Of a stretch of DNA of 38,368 nt, positions 18,547-26,679 are shown in pieces. Below the pieces are notes generated by a model. That model had not been told where the DNA came from. It saw only the letters and a program-made list of their open reading frames with translations, and searched no databases. The translations under genes and the position numbers were made by a program. Each line of letters starts with the position of its first letter. The stretch's first letter is position 1. This stretch comes from an uncultured Verrucomicrobiota bacterium (GTDB taxonomy: Bacteria > Verrucomicrobiota > Verrucomicrobiia > Palsa-1439), in contig CAINDI010000176.1 in NCBI GenBank assembly GCA_903847335.1, positions 1-38,368 on the forward strand, given 5' to 3'.

Positions 18547-20019
18547 ATGAAATCTATCCTAGCGGTTATCTTGTTCTGTATCGCAATTGATCTACACGCC
18601 GCCGACATTACGATTTGGCCGGGCGACGTGAAGGCATGGACGAATATCGATGTTTATGCGTTGCGCGAAGCTGAGGCAAAAGCCGCATACGATGACGCTG
18701 CGAAGGGGGCGCCCGACCCGGTAAAAATTGCACCTTATAAAGAGCTTGTGCAACCGGCGAAGGAACCGGATATACAAATCGAACAGGCAACGGACGGAGT
18801 GAGCGGCAAGCGAGGCATGAGATTGACGTTCGCGGGCGGGCGCATGCCAACGATTGCGATGAAACCGTCCGAGACTGATTGGACGAAATTCAAAACCTTC
18901 AAAGCAACGGTGACGGCATCGCGAACCTGCTTGGTGGTCTTTCGTGTGATGTGTGACAAAAGTCAATACGGGACACAACATAATGACGGAGTTTCGCGCT
19001 GGGAATTTGCCGCGCGCTGCGAGGCCGGGAAAAACCTGCTCGTCACCGCCGGGCCACCCGATCCAATGAAGTGGAAAAATATCACATCGCTGGAAATCTA
19101 CATGTATAATCCGCACCTCGATGAGTCGATTATCGTCAATGCAATCGAGCTTTCAAGTAACCCACCGGTAGAGACCACACCTTTCCGCGAATTGAACAAG
19201 CATATGGTCATTCTCCCGGCGGGCGGATGGAAAATGCTTGGCACCAATCTCGTCGTGAAAGACGTTGATGAGCTTGCCGAGAAACTGAAAGATAAATGGA
19301 CAAAACCAGAAGATAAGTCTGCACCGGAACTCGAAGCGGACTTTCGGTCAGAATACGACAAACTTAAAAAAGACCACCCGAAAGCCGCGTTCATGACACT
19401 CCGGGATGGTGACAAGGGATGCGATCCGAAAGATCCAAGCAAGGTATTTTCGGGATGGATGGATACCGGAACACCGTCGCACGGACCGATGTCATTGACG
19501 CTTGCTAGCTTTCGTAACTCCGGGAAAAGCGTCGAGATTGAAACCTGCTTTCGCGCCCGACCAGGATTCTTACGCGTGGACCTGTCGAGCATCCCAAAAG
19601 AGGCGACGATTCTTGCCGCTCGACTAATTCTTGTTCGCGGACTTAGCATTATTGCCACCAACTGGGAGACCAAGCCAACGCTGTTCGTCGCCGAACCGTG
19701 TCGGCGCGAATGGAACGAATATCAAGTCAACTGCTTTGAATACGCAAAAGACCAGTTCTGGAAGGACTACTCCGCACAATCTTGGGGTGAAGATGGTGAC
19801 TGCGATGCGGTAATGCTAGCGCACGGACCTGCGGCAGGTAAGACACTAACGCTCGACTTCGCTGAGGCCGTAAAATATTGGACCGTTGGCCGGCATGAGA
19901 ATCACGGCTTTATCATTTACGGCTCACCGAAGTACATAGATTATTTCCATACGGCCACGCGTGAATCCCCCACAATCAGCAACCGCCCGGCATTATTGGT
20001 TATCTACGAACCAAAGTAG
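18547..20019 (+). CDS. Secreted protein with C-terminal DNRLRE-like domain
   Basis: The 490-residue protein has a signal peptide (residues 1-18, LAVILFCIAIDLHA). Residues about 20-205 look like a galactose-binding or CBM-like beta-sandwich, with hydrophobic strands and a WTKFKTF core. Residues 205-290 are charged and partly helical. Residues about 310-490 resemble the DNRLRE domain: LRVDLSSIPKEATILAARL, then AVKYWTVG, HGFIIYG and a final LLVIYEP. Such domains are usually structural, for surface binding or assembly, rather than catalytic. It is the last plus-strand gene of the propeller/GH1/transporter run, 32 nt after the symporter, and faces a convergent gene 13 nt away. I do not recognise a specific function. 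Confidence 0.68.
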   Translation: MKSILAVILFCIAIDLHAADITIWPGDVKAWTNIDVYALREAEAKAAYDDAAKGAPDPVKIAPYKELVQPAKEPDIQIEQATDGVSGKRGMRLTFAGGRMPTIAMKPSETDWTKFKTFKATVTASRTCLVVFRVMCDKSQYGTQHNDGVSRWEFAARCEAGKNLLVTAGPPDPMKWKNITSLEIYMYNPHLDESIIVNAIELSSNPPVETTPFRELNKHMVILPAGGWKMLGTNLVVKDVDELAEKLKDKWTKPEDKSAPELEADFRSEYDKLKKDHPKAAFMTLRDGDKGCDPKDPSKVFSGWMDTGTPSHGPMSLTLASFRNSGKSVEIETCFRARPGFLRVDLSSIPKEATILAARLILVRGLSIIATNWETKPTLFVAEPCRREWNEYQVNCFEYAKDQFWKDYSAQSWGEDGDCDAVMLAHGPAAGKTLTLDFAEAVKYWTVGRHENHGFIIYGSPKYIDYFHTATRESPTISNRPALLVIYEPK

Positions 20020-20032
20020 CAAACCTCGCGAA

Positions 20033-21112
20033 TTAAGCTCGACCCGCTACGCGGTGTTCGTGTGCCGTCTTATACATTGACAAGATATTAGCGATTGGCG
20101 CATCCACTTGAATGTAGGTGTGTCCCGGGCCGACAACATAGCCACCATCTTGACCAAGGATATCCATTAACCGACGAACCTCATCCGCAACAGTCGCCGG
20201 AGTTCCTTGACATAGAATCTGCTGGAGATCCACCCCACCGTAGAAACAAATATGCTTTCCAAAGTCGCGTTTCAGCGCCATCGGGTCCATTCCTTCCGCA
20301 CGAATTTGAATCGGCTCCAACATATCGACCCCGCAATCAATAATCATCGGCAGTAACGGACGGACGGCGCCACAGACGTGGAGTAGGAACTTCTTATTGT
20401 GCCGGTGAGCAAGGTCAACCACCTTCCGGAGGTAGGGCACACAGTATCGTTTGAAAGTTTCCGGTGAAAACAATGGTGCGCGTTGCGAGCAATAGTCGTC
20501 CGCCATATAGACAATGTCGATTCCCTCGGCACCAGGCTGGTTCAACATGTTTTCTTCAAACGCCAGAATCCGTTCGGCAACCGTTCCAATCAGCTTTTCT
20601 GCATACTCGGGATTACCAGCAAAATCCATCATGGTATCTTCCATCCCACGCAGGAATGATGTGATGAAATATGCGCCCCACGACGATGCGGCGATGATTG
20701 CCCGGTCCTTGTGGGCAGGAATTTCCGTTACAAAATGCGAAAAATCCTGCACTTTTGGCTCCGGCCAAAGATGCCGGTCAATATCCGAAAGGTCATCCTT
20801 ACCGGCTAACGGACTCCAACCGAGTTCCTCGTAACTTCCGCCGCCATATTCAACCTTCACCGTCTTCCAGCCCCAAATCGACATCTTATCCGAATGCTGT
20901 TCTTGCCCCGGAGCCGCAATGTAATTCTTGGGCAAAACCATCCACGTATCAACGTGAAGATAATCAAAAAGCTCTTCGCGCGTCCGGAGGCCGAGATGTT
21001 GATACAACGCATCGAAAACTTCCTTCTCCGCATCAAAAGTAATCGGCATCCGATCTGTCGTCCGGTGCTCTGCCGCGGCCAACACTCGCTGTTTAGAAGT
21101 CATTTTATCCAT
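20033..21112 (-). CDS. Uroporphyrinogen decarboxylase (URO-D) superfamily protein, MtaA/CmuA-like branch
   Basis: The 359-residue protein covers a full URO-D barrel, with the start SKQRVLAAAEH...DRMP, MADD at 203-206, HVCG at 245-248, the FYGGVDLQ strand at 290-297, and GPGHTYIQ at 328-335. True HemE would carry an Arg-rich RQAGRY motif near the N-terminus; it is absent, so haem synthesis is unlikely. In MtaA/CmuA-type methyltransferases an H-x-C plus a distant Cys bind zinc. Here H245, C247 and, in place of the second Cys, H331 could form the site (inference). A corrinoid-linked or other methyl-transfer role is possible but unproven. ATG 21103 (MTSKQRV) is an attractive alternative start. 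It lies 24 nt after the DUF4832 gene, probably in one operon. Confidence 0.8.
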   Translation of the reverse strand: MDKMTSKQRVLAAAEHRTTDRMPITFDAEKEVFDALYQHLGLRTREELFDYLHVDTWMVLPKNYIAAPGQEQHSDKMSIWGWKTVKVEYGGGSYEELGWSPLAGKDDLSDIDRHLWPEPKVQDFSHFVTEIPAHKDRAIIAASSWGAYFITSFLRGMEDTMMDFAGNPEYAEKLIGTVAERILAFEENMLNQPGAEGIDIVYMADDYCSQRAPLFSPETFKRYCVPYLRKVVDLAHRHNKKFLLHVCGAVRPLLPMIIDCGVDMLEPIQIRAEGMDPMALKRDFGKHICFYGGVDLQQILCQGTPATVADEVRRLMDILGQDGGYVVGPGHTYIQVDAPIANILSMYKTAHEHRVAGRA

Positions 21113-21136
21113 AGATTTTATCTTTACTGTTAGTGT

Positions 21137-22903
21137 CTACAAAACGTCAACGCTCGTTAAAGCATGCCAGCCGTCAACTTGTGTACCGTCGATGGCAAAC
21201 CAAACACGGGGCCGTTTTTCTTCATCGATAATGACAAGATCCAGCTTAGCTTCGCCAGAGTTGAGTCCTTTCGGGAGCGCAATTTTCTCCTCGAACCAAC
21301 GATGCCCCGGCAACCAACTGCGGATATCTTGTTTCAACGGTACAACCACCGCACGATTTTTCTGCCGGAAGCGTAGCGCCAACCGGTACGACCGGTAAAT
21401 CGGCGCACAACCAATATTATCGATGAAACATTCAATCTTAAACCGTTCGCCACGACGAACCGTTAGCGGCAACAGTGCTTGACGTAAAACAAAACGGTAG
21501 CCGATTTTCTTATCAAATTCCTCCAGTTTTTCGCGCCACGCCGCCGGGAAAAATGCGCTCTTTGGCATAAACACCGAGGTGTGGTACCGGTAGCCCTCGC
21601 GGATAATGGCATCTAAATCGTAGCCTTTTAGAAACCAGCCCGGAGCGTTCCAACAGCTTTCCATCGTGACCGGTGCCTGCTGCCAAGCATTGCGCAACCC
21701 TTGTTTCTCAACCTCCTTCGGATAAGCATCGTAAGTATGATTCCACCCCTTGCCGAATGGCACTTCCGGTACATCTGCCGAGCTAAAATCACCAAAGCAA
21801 TCAGTACGCCATCCGATGTGGCGTTTAGTACCAGCAGTGCGGCGTTGCGCATGCCTGCAACCCGGCGTGCCAAGCATGGAAAGTAGCTGAGTTTTCTTGA
21901 AGCTACTGAGATAAATATCGGCTAACTTCGCCGCAGTGGCCGGTGTTGCATTGCCACCGGCTTCTCCCCAAAATCCAGCGTAAGCAATATCCACGCTTTC
22001 CAGGTCGGGATGTCCATCATACCGGCGAGCAAACGCCCGGATGAAGTCGCCGAAATGTTTCAAGTAAAGCGGATCATTGGAATCTGGCTCGTTGGAAAAA
22101 AACATTCCTTTCCGCTTCCAGTGTGCACCGGTATCCCAATACCAGTCTGGAACGTTGACAGAACACTTCGGTGGATGACGCTTGGCGGTCGTAGGTGACT
22201 TGTCGTAGTAGCGACGTTGCGTGTAAGGCTGAAACCGCAGTTGTAATGTCTGACCATGCTCACTCGCCGCTCGCAATGCGCCATCCACAATATCCCAGCG
22301 GTATTTGCCTTTGTCCGGTTCAAACCAAGCCCACGGCCACCGGCAATAACTCAGCGTAGTTCGAGGGATATATTTGGAATTGTCGGCAATGGTTTTTACA
22401 GCCGGAAATTCCACCGGACCATAGGTATCGTACCAACTCCACGCAGCGTAAAGCGGATCGCCTTGAAAACGCTGATAAGTTGTTGTCCCACGATGAGGAT
22501 TCGGCAGCCAAGCATTTGATTCAACGGGGCGAATGCGCTGAATTACCTCGTCCGGTCCATAGGCATCGCGCCACCGCCGGAGCGACGGACGCTTCACTGG
22601 CTTGTAATCCGCGGATTCAATGACTTGACGCAACACTCGGAGCAATCCATCCCCAACTCCTTCGCTAAATAACGCCTGCCAAGCCGCTGGCGTGCGGCGT
22701 TTGGGAGCGCGTTCCGTAAAACCCGGCATCTCTCGCAACAGAAGCAAGATTCGCCGGGTGGCAGCGTTTTGATTCAACCGCTTCCGCCAGAAGGAAGCTT
22801 GCTCGCAATCCACCGGTAACGACTTCTTCAAGTCCGGTATCGCGCGTAAAAGTTCAAGGATGTTTCGGACTACCTGTGCTTCACTAATCAAACCTTGTTT
22901 CAT
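21137..22903 (-). CDS. DUF4832 domain protein with glycoside-hydrolase-like TIM barrel
   Basis: The 588-residue protein has no signal peptide. Residues 1-95 are helical and contain two similar units, RNILELLRAIPDL and RRILLLLREMPGF, followed by a third looser one, LLRVLRQVI. Residues about 130-460 form a TIM-barrel-like region with WAWFEPDKGKYRWD, the pattern of clan A beta-galactosidase-type enzymes, and YAGFWGE with E314 as a candidate acid/base. Residues about 460-588 match the DUF4832 beta-sandwich (LPLTVRRGERFKIECFIDN). It probably acts on a glycan, but substrate and activity are unknown. A promoter-like pair lies 9 nt upstream of the ATG, so the mRNA may be leaderless. It is divergent from the DUF4434 gene and upstream of the URO-D-like gene. 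Confidence 0.75.
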   Translation of the reverse strand: MKQGLISEAQVVRNILELLRAIPDLKKSLPVDCEQASFWRKRLNQNAATRRILLLLREMPGFTERAPKRRTPAAWQALFSEGVGDGLLRVLRQVIESADYKPVKRPSLRRWRDAYGPDEVIQRIRPVESNAWLPNPHRGTTTYQRFQGDPLYAAWSWYDTYGPVEFPAVKTIADNSKYIPRTTLSYCRWPWAWFEPDKGKYRWDIVDGALRAASEHGQTLQLRFQPYTQRRYYDKSPTTAKRHPPKCSVNVPDWYWDTGAHWKRKGMFFSNEPDSNDPLYLKHFGDFIRAFARRYDGHPDLESVDIAYAGFWGEAGGNATPATAAKLADIYLSSFKKTQLLSMLGTPGCRHAQRRTAGTKRHIGWRTDCFGDFSSADVPEVPFGKGWNHTYDAYPKEVEKQGLRNAWQQAPVTMESCWNAPGWFLKGYDLDAIIREGYRYHTSVFMPKSAFFPAAWREKLEEFDKKIGYRFVLRQALLPLTVRRGERFKIECFIDNIGCAPIYRSYRLALRFRQKNRAVVVPLKQDIRSWLPGHRWFEEKIALPKGLNSGEAKLDLVIIDEEKRPRVWFAIDGTQVDGWHALTSVDVL

Positions 22904-22912
22904 GAAGTCGAT

Positions 22913-22940
22913 TTCATACCACGACTAATGCCTTTGTCAA
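22913..22940 (-). promoter_or_regulatory. Promoter for the DUF4832 gene, possibly leaderless
   Basis: On the minus strand TTGACA (22940-22935) is followed after 16 nt by TATGAA (22918-22913). The -35 is perfect and the -10 matches four of six. The -10 ends only 9 nt before the ATG at 22903, so transcription would start about 2-3 nt from the start codon, and there is no ribosome site. Confidence 0.5.
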
Positions 22941-22978
22941 CGAACGACTTTTTTGCCCATCACGTCAGCCATATCCGC

Positions 22979-23006
22979 TTGACAACTGCGTGGGCTAGAT
23001 GAAAAT
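22979..23006 (+). promoter_or_regulatory. Candidate promoter for the DUF4434-TonB run
   Basis: TTGACA (22979-22984) is followed after 16 nt by GAAAAT (23001-23006), a four-of-six -10. The start codon at 23051 lies 44 nt downstream, with GGAG about 12 nt before it as a normal ribosome site. It is back-to-back with the promoter of the divergent gene. Confidence 0.35.
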
Positions 23007-23050
23007 CGGCTCTTACATAAAACCGATATTCACCGGAGCACTCAAGAAAC

Positions 23051-23995
23051 ATGCAACCAAAATTTCCACAAGGTAAAATCAGCGCCACATTCGTTGATTT
23101 TTCAGAACGAACGGACTTTTACGATAAAATGCTCCAGTGCGAGCCGGAGTATTGGCGAAATGAAATTCGCGATTTACGAGATGCGGGAATTACCGACATT
23201 GTCATTGCTCGAACAGTCCTCGCTGGGAAGGCGCATTACCATTCGGAGTTATTGGAAGAGTGGAGCGAGACAGATCCCGTTGCCGCACTCATGCAAGCCG
23301 CCGCTGAGAATAATGTCGGCGTCTATCTGGGATTAGATTTGAATCTTCACTTTTGGGATCAAGACCGCGATTTTAGCCGAATGATGAAACGCGATCTGAA
23401 TCTGAACCGTCACATCCTCAGCGAGCTACTTCCCGCCTATGGATCAAACCCAGCGCTCAAAGGCATCTATGTCACGCACGAGCCGGACCATGACAATGTG
23501 CTAACCGCAGAACGCGCTAAAGCACTTCGGGAATTTCTTGGCGACATGTACCAACTGATTAAAACGGAATGCGGGTTACCGGTGTTTTGTTCCCCATTTT
23601 TCGCCAAAAGTCTCCCACCGGAAGAATTAGCCGCGTGGTGGTCTGAATTTGTTGACCGTCCGATGTTTGACATCGTTGCCATGCAAGATGGTGTTGGTTG
23701 CGTGCGGAATATTGCACCGGAGGATATTCCCCCACTCTATACCGAGCTCGCAAAAGTTTTTGCCGCCCAAAAGATCCAGTTTTGGAACAATGTAGAAACA
23801 TTCACAATTATCAAACGTGGACTACCGCTAATACCAGCACCCATGGAGCGAATCGCCCAGCAATATGAGTTAGGCCGCCCATTTGTGGAACGCACCATTA
23901 CTTGGGAATACAGTCACTTTCTAGGTCGTCAACTACTCGGGAAAGAACGGTATGAAACTTTCCGCCGATGGAATTTATCGAAACCACTAAAATAA
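23051..23995 (+). CDS. DUF4434 domain protein (TIM-barrel glycosidase-like)
   Basis: The 314-residue protein shows alternating strands and helices of a TIM barrel: ISATFVDF, ITDIVIART, NVGVYLGLDLN, LKGIYVTHEPD, LPVFCSPFF, FDIVAMQDGVG and IQFWNNVETF. The MQDGVG motif is characteristic of DUF4434 proteins, which are related to clan A glycoside hydrolases. E157 in THEPD and E266 in NNVETF are the natural candidates for catalytic carboxylates (inference, positions approximate). There is no signal peptide, so a cytoplasmic site is expected unless export is unusual. Its 3' end overlaps the TonB gene by 28 bp, tying it to the transport module; it is divergent from the DUF4832 gene. Activity is unknown. 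Confidence 0.75.
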   Translation: MQPKFPQGKISATFVDFSERTDFYDKMLQCEPEYWRNEIRDLRDAGITDIVIARTVLAGKAHYHSELLEEWSETDPVAALMQAAAENNVGVYLGLDLNLHFWDQDRDFSRMMKRDLNLNRHILSELLPAYGSNPALKGIYVTHEPDHDNVLTAERAKALREFLGDMYQLIKTECGLPVFCSPFFAKSLPPEELAAWWSEFVDRPMFDIVAMQDGVGCVRNIAPEDIPPLYTELAKVFAAQKIQFWNNVETFTIIKRGLPLIPAPMERIAQQYELGRPFVERTITWEYSHFLGRQLLGKERYETFRRWNLSKPLK

Positions 23996-24705
23996 CTAGA
24001 CTGAATACAAATCAACCGAGAGGCACCGGAAGCAATACTGACAATAGCACTCTCGAACGGTTTTGTTTTGACTCCGATGCCGCCGAATCCGACCGGCATC
24101 TCGCGTGGGTAAATTCCATTTGCGCGGCATTTCTAATGATCGGACTCATCGGCATTCAACCTCACACGCCGACTATCGCCAAGCGAACCCTACCGGTAGA
24201 AGAAATCGTGGCGACAACAGTTGAGCCGGTAACAATTTCAACTGTCGGTGGAAATACTGATTTAACACCGGAACCTATCACTCACAATGGGGCCGCGGCT
24301 ATCGCCGTCACGCTCGACTCACCGGCGGTAGTTTTTTCTGTACCGACCGCTGGAAACGTGTTGGTACCGGTGGGATTAGCGCAAGCGCCACCCGCCAATC
24401 CTCTAATTGCGATCGCGCCGCTTGGCAATAGTCCGATTGGAATCGCCGTTTCGACCGGCACCTCCGGCAGTCGTCCAGCACCGGCATATCCCGCCGAATC
24501 GCTCCGCGCCCATGAACAAGGTACCGTCGTTTTACTAATCGAAGTTACGGAGAACGGCCAAGCCAATTCAGTAACGGTAAAAGAATCCTCCGGCTACCGG
24601 CGGCTGGATCAAGCGGCAGTTGAGGTGGTGCACCGGTTCTGGTATTTTGGCCACGCCACAGGCAAGCGACTGTACGAATCGCCGATTGTGTTCCGACTGC
24701 AATGA
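23968..24705 (+). CDS. TonB family energy transducer
   Basis: The 245-residue protein has an N-terminal cytoplasmic segment (1-42), one transmembrane helix (about 45-62, VNSICAAFLMIGLIGI), a Thr/Val/Pro-rich periplasmic linker (65-165) and a C-terminal TonB domain (about 168-245). That domain starts PAPAYP and contains GTVVLLIEVTENG and ESSGYRRLDQAAVE. TonB couples the inner-membrane proton gradient, via ExbB/ExbD, to outer-membrane receptors. The linker lacks the long Pro-Lys/Pro-Glu tract of classical TonB. The start overlaps the DUF4434 gene by 28 bp; no later in-frame Met keeps the membrane helix, so this start is the best available. ExbB follows 13 nt downstream. Confidence 0.85.
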   Translation: MEFIETTKITRLNTNQPRGTGSNTDNSTLERFCFDSDAAESDRHLAWVNSICAAFLMIGLIGIQPHTPTIAKRTLPVEEIVATTVEPVTISTVGGNTDLTPEPITHNGAAAIAVTLDSPAVVFSVPTAGNVLVPVGLAQAPPANPLIAIAPLGNSPIGIAVSTGTSGSRPAPAYPAESLRAHEQGTVVLLIEVTENGQANSVTVKESSGYRRLDQAAVEVVHRFWYFGHATGKRLYESPIVFRLQ

Positions 24706-24718
24706 AAAGGATAAAAAT

Positions 24719-25351
24719 ATGTTAGCCAATATCGTTATCGAATATTTCCAGCGCGGCGGCCTTGTCATGTGGCCGATTCTGATTTGTGCGGTTGTACTGG
24801 TGGCCGTCATCGGTGAACGCCTGTTTTGGTGGTGGCGCGAAACTCGGCTACGTGATCACGACCGGTTGATGCAGGTGCTCGACGCACTCCACAAAGGCAA
24901 CGTGGAAGAAGCCGCACAACTCGCCAAAGGCTCGCACGATCCGGTCGTGCAGATGGTGGATCATGGATTAAACGATCACGCGACCTCATTGCAAATTGCG
25001 ATGCAAGCGGCTGCCGGTGTGGTGTTGCGCCGGGCCGGACGATTTATCCCTGTACTAGACACACTGGTGACATTAGCTCCACTGCTGGGCTTGCTCGGCA
25101 CAGTCACTGGTATCATGCATTCTTTCACATCCCTCGGCAGCGCGGAATTAGCCATTAGTAAAGTGACCGGTGGCATCGGCGAAGCGTTAATTGCCACGGC
25201 CTGCGGTTTGTGCATCGCAATCGTGGCGCTAGTTCCGCTGAATTATTTCTCCGGTAAAGTCGCGGCACTCCAATATGATTTAGAAACAGCGGCGTCAAAT
25301 GTCGAAGTCTTGCTCAACCGCATCCGACATCAACGCCAAGACGCCGATTAG
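24719..25351 (+). CDS. exbB: MotA/TolQ/ExbB proton channel family protein
   Basis: The 210-residue inner-membrane protein has a first transmembrane helix at about residues 17-33 (VMWPILICAVVLVAVIG), a cytoplasmic helical loop, and two further helices around residues 110-135 and 155-180. The family signature TLAPLLGLLGTVTGI is intact. I start at ATG 24719 because AAAAGGAT lies 8-10 nt upstream; an ATG at 24620 in the same frame lies inside the TonB gene and is not plausible. With ExbD it forms the proton-driven stator that energises TonB. TolQ of a Tol-Pal system is the alternative, but the TonB gene next to it favours ExbB. Confidence 0.9.
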   Translation: MLANIVIEYFQRGGLVMWPILICAVVLVAVIGERLFWWWRETRLRDHDRLMQVLDALHKGNVEEAAQLAKGSHDPVVQMVDHGLNDHATSLQIAMQAAAGVVLRRAGRFIPVLDTLVTLAPLLGLLGTVTGIMHSFTSLGSAELAISKVTGGIGEALIATACGLCIAIVALVPLNYFSGKVAALQYDLETAASNVEVLLNRIRHQRQDAD

Positions 25352-25359
25352 TCGAGCGC

Positions 25360-25773
25360 ATGCACATCAGCTCACCAGTTCAGGGTAAGCACGCACGGAT
25401 TGAAATCATTCCGCTCATTGACATCATGTTTTTTCTACTGGCGTCGTTCATGATGGTGAGCCTGAGCATGACCAAAGTGGCAAACATCCATCTCAACCTA
25501 CCACCGGCAATCGCCGCGCAATCCGATTTCGGTCCCGATATGCTGCACATTGCCGTGGACAAGACCGGCGGAATTTGGGTTGAGAAACAAAAGCTGACAC
25601 CGGCAGAATTGCACACCGTGCTGACAAACCGGACTCATTTCAATCCACACCTACCGGTCTACATCGGCGGCGATACCGAGACACGCCACGGCGATATGGT
25701 GGATGTCCTCGATCTCGCCCGTAAGGCCGGTATTCAAAAGATCGCGTTCACCGTCGTTGCGAAGCAGCCATGA
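25360..25773 (+). CDS. exbD: ExbD/TolR family protein, copy 1
   Basis: The 137-residue protein has a short cytoplasmic N-terminus, one transmembrane helix with the conserved Asp (D21 in IIPLIDIMFFLL) that carries protons in the ExbB/ExbD stator, and a periplasmic domain (about 45-137) ending KAGIQKIAFTVV. It follows ExbB by 8 nt and overlaps the next exbD by 4 nt (ATGA), so the two ExbDs are translationally coupled. Confidence 0.9.
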   Translation: MHISSPVQGKHARIEIIPLIDIMFFLLASFMMVSLSMTKVANIHLNLPPAIAAQSDFGPDMLHIAVDKTGGIWVEKQKLTPAELHTVLTNRTHFNPHLPVYIGGDTETRHGDMVDVLDLARKAGIQKIAFTVVAKQP

Positions 25774-26177
25774 AAATCATTTCGCCGTTGCCAAAAAAAC
25801 ATGGCCGACTGGAGATTATCCCGTTGATTGACATCATGTTTTTCTTATTGGCTTCGTTCATGATGGTCAGCCTGCAAATGCAACACTTACTGACTCTCAA
25901 CGCCGCCCTCCCCACCGCCACGCTCGTCACCACGACGAAGCTCGACATGACGACGGTAACGGTCGACCGGTTCGGACAAGTGGCCATCGCCGGACAGCAA
26001 GTTGCTTTCCCGGAACTCGAACGATTATTGAAAACAAAACTCGCCGGTAACGCCAATTATCCCGTCTACATCCAAGGTCACTGTGACACGACGCACGGCG
26101 CGATTATTTACGTCCTCGACTTCATCCGGCGCGCCGGCATTCACAAAGTTGCGCTCTCCGTTAAAACCACCTCTTAA
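25770..26177 (+). CDS. exbD: ExbD/TolR family protein, copy 2
   Basis: At 135 residues it is a close paralogue of the preceding protein. The membrane segment EIIPLIDIMFFLLASFMM is identical, including D21, while the periplasmic domain is much more diverged and ends RAGIHKVALSV. Paired exbD genes are common in multi-subunit TonB modules and may form a mixed ExbD dimer within the ExbB pentamer (inference). Confidence 0.9.
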   Translation: MKIISPLPKKHGRLEIIPLIDIMFFLLASFMMVSLQMQHLLTLNAALPTATLVTTTKLDMTTVTVDRFGQVAIAGQQVAFPELERLLKTKLAGNANYPVYIQGHCDTTHGAIIYVLDFIRRAGIHKVALSVKTTS

Positions 26178-26178
26178 T

Positions 26179-26667
26179 ATGAAAATCACTCCACAATATC
26201 TACTCATCTTCTTAGCGCTCGGATTATGCGGATTGTGCACCCGTCAATGGTACAGCCAAGCCCATCAACACACCATGCTGACTACACTCTCACAAACCAT
26301 TGCCGACCAATCCGCTGCAGTGCAGCAGCAGAAAAACTCAATCGCCGTCATGGACAGGCAAGTTGCGGCAATGGATTCACACCTGACCGAGTTTAAAAGC
26401 ACAATTAAAAGTAATGCCGCTGAAATTCTGATCTTGCGAGGCGAGAATGACCGAATGACCGGCACCCTAGCGCAATACAAACAGCTCACCGAAACTCTCG
26501 AATCGCGAGTAAAACAAGCCAACGCCGTAATCAAAGATATCGCCGAACAGCGCGATGATTTCCTAAAGCGCCTGAACGAAACGATTCAAGACCGTAACGA
26601 AGTCGTCGCAAAGTATAATGCGTTAGTCAAACAGCTCGAAGACCGCCAAACCGCTCAGAAGAAATAA
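26179..26667 (+). CDS. Membrane-anchored periplasmic coiled-coil protein
   Basis: The 162-residue protein has an N-terminal transmembrane or signal segment (YLLIFLALGLCGLC, residues 7-20). The rest is one long predicted coiled coil (about 30-160) rich in Gln, Glu, Lys and Asn with heptad-like spacing (TLSQTIADQSAAVQQQ, YNALVKQLEDRQ). It starts 1 nt after the second exbD stop. An earlier in-frame ATG (26083) lies inside exbD and is rejected. A Cys at the end of the hydrophobic segment (LCGLCTR) might be a lipobox, but the consensus is poor. I do not recognise a named family. Its position suggests a scaffold or partner of the TonB/ExbBD complex. Confidence 0.75.
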   Translation: MKITPQYLLIFLALGLCGLCTRQWYSQAHQHTMLTTLSQTIADQSAAVQQQKNSIAVMDRQVAAMDSHLTEFKSTIKSNAAEILILRGENDRMTGTLAQYKQLTETLESRVKQANAVIKDIAEQRDDFLKRLNETIQDRNEVVAKYNALVKQLEDRQTAQKK

Positions 26668-26679
26668 CCCCACCGCCGG

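Noticed and set aside
20033-21112. HemE (haem biosynthesis) for the URO-D-like gene
   Set aside because: The N-terminal Arg-rich HemE signature is missing and the H-x-C...H residues point to the methyltransferase-like branch.
24620-24718. Longer N-terminus for ExbB
   Set aside because: It would overlap the TonB gene for about 86 bases, whereas ATG 24719 has a clear AAAAGGAT site and starts a normal ExbB.
26083-26178. Longer N-terminus for the coiled-coil protein
   Set aside because: It lies inside the second exbD gene in another frame and would place a basic Arg-rich tail before the membrane segment; ATG 26179 gives a normal anchor.
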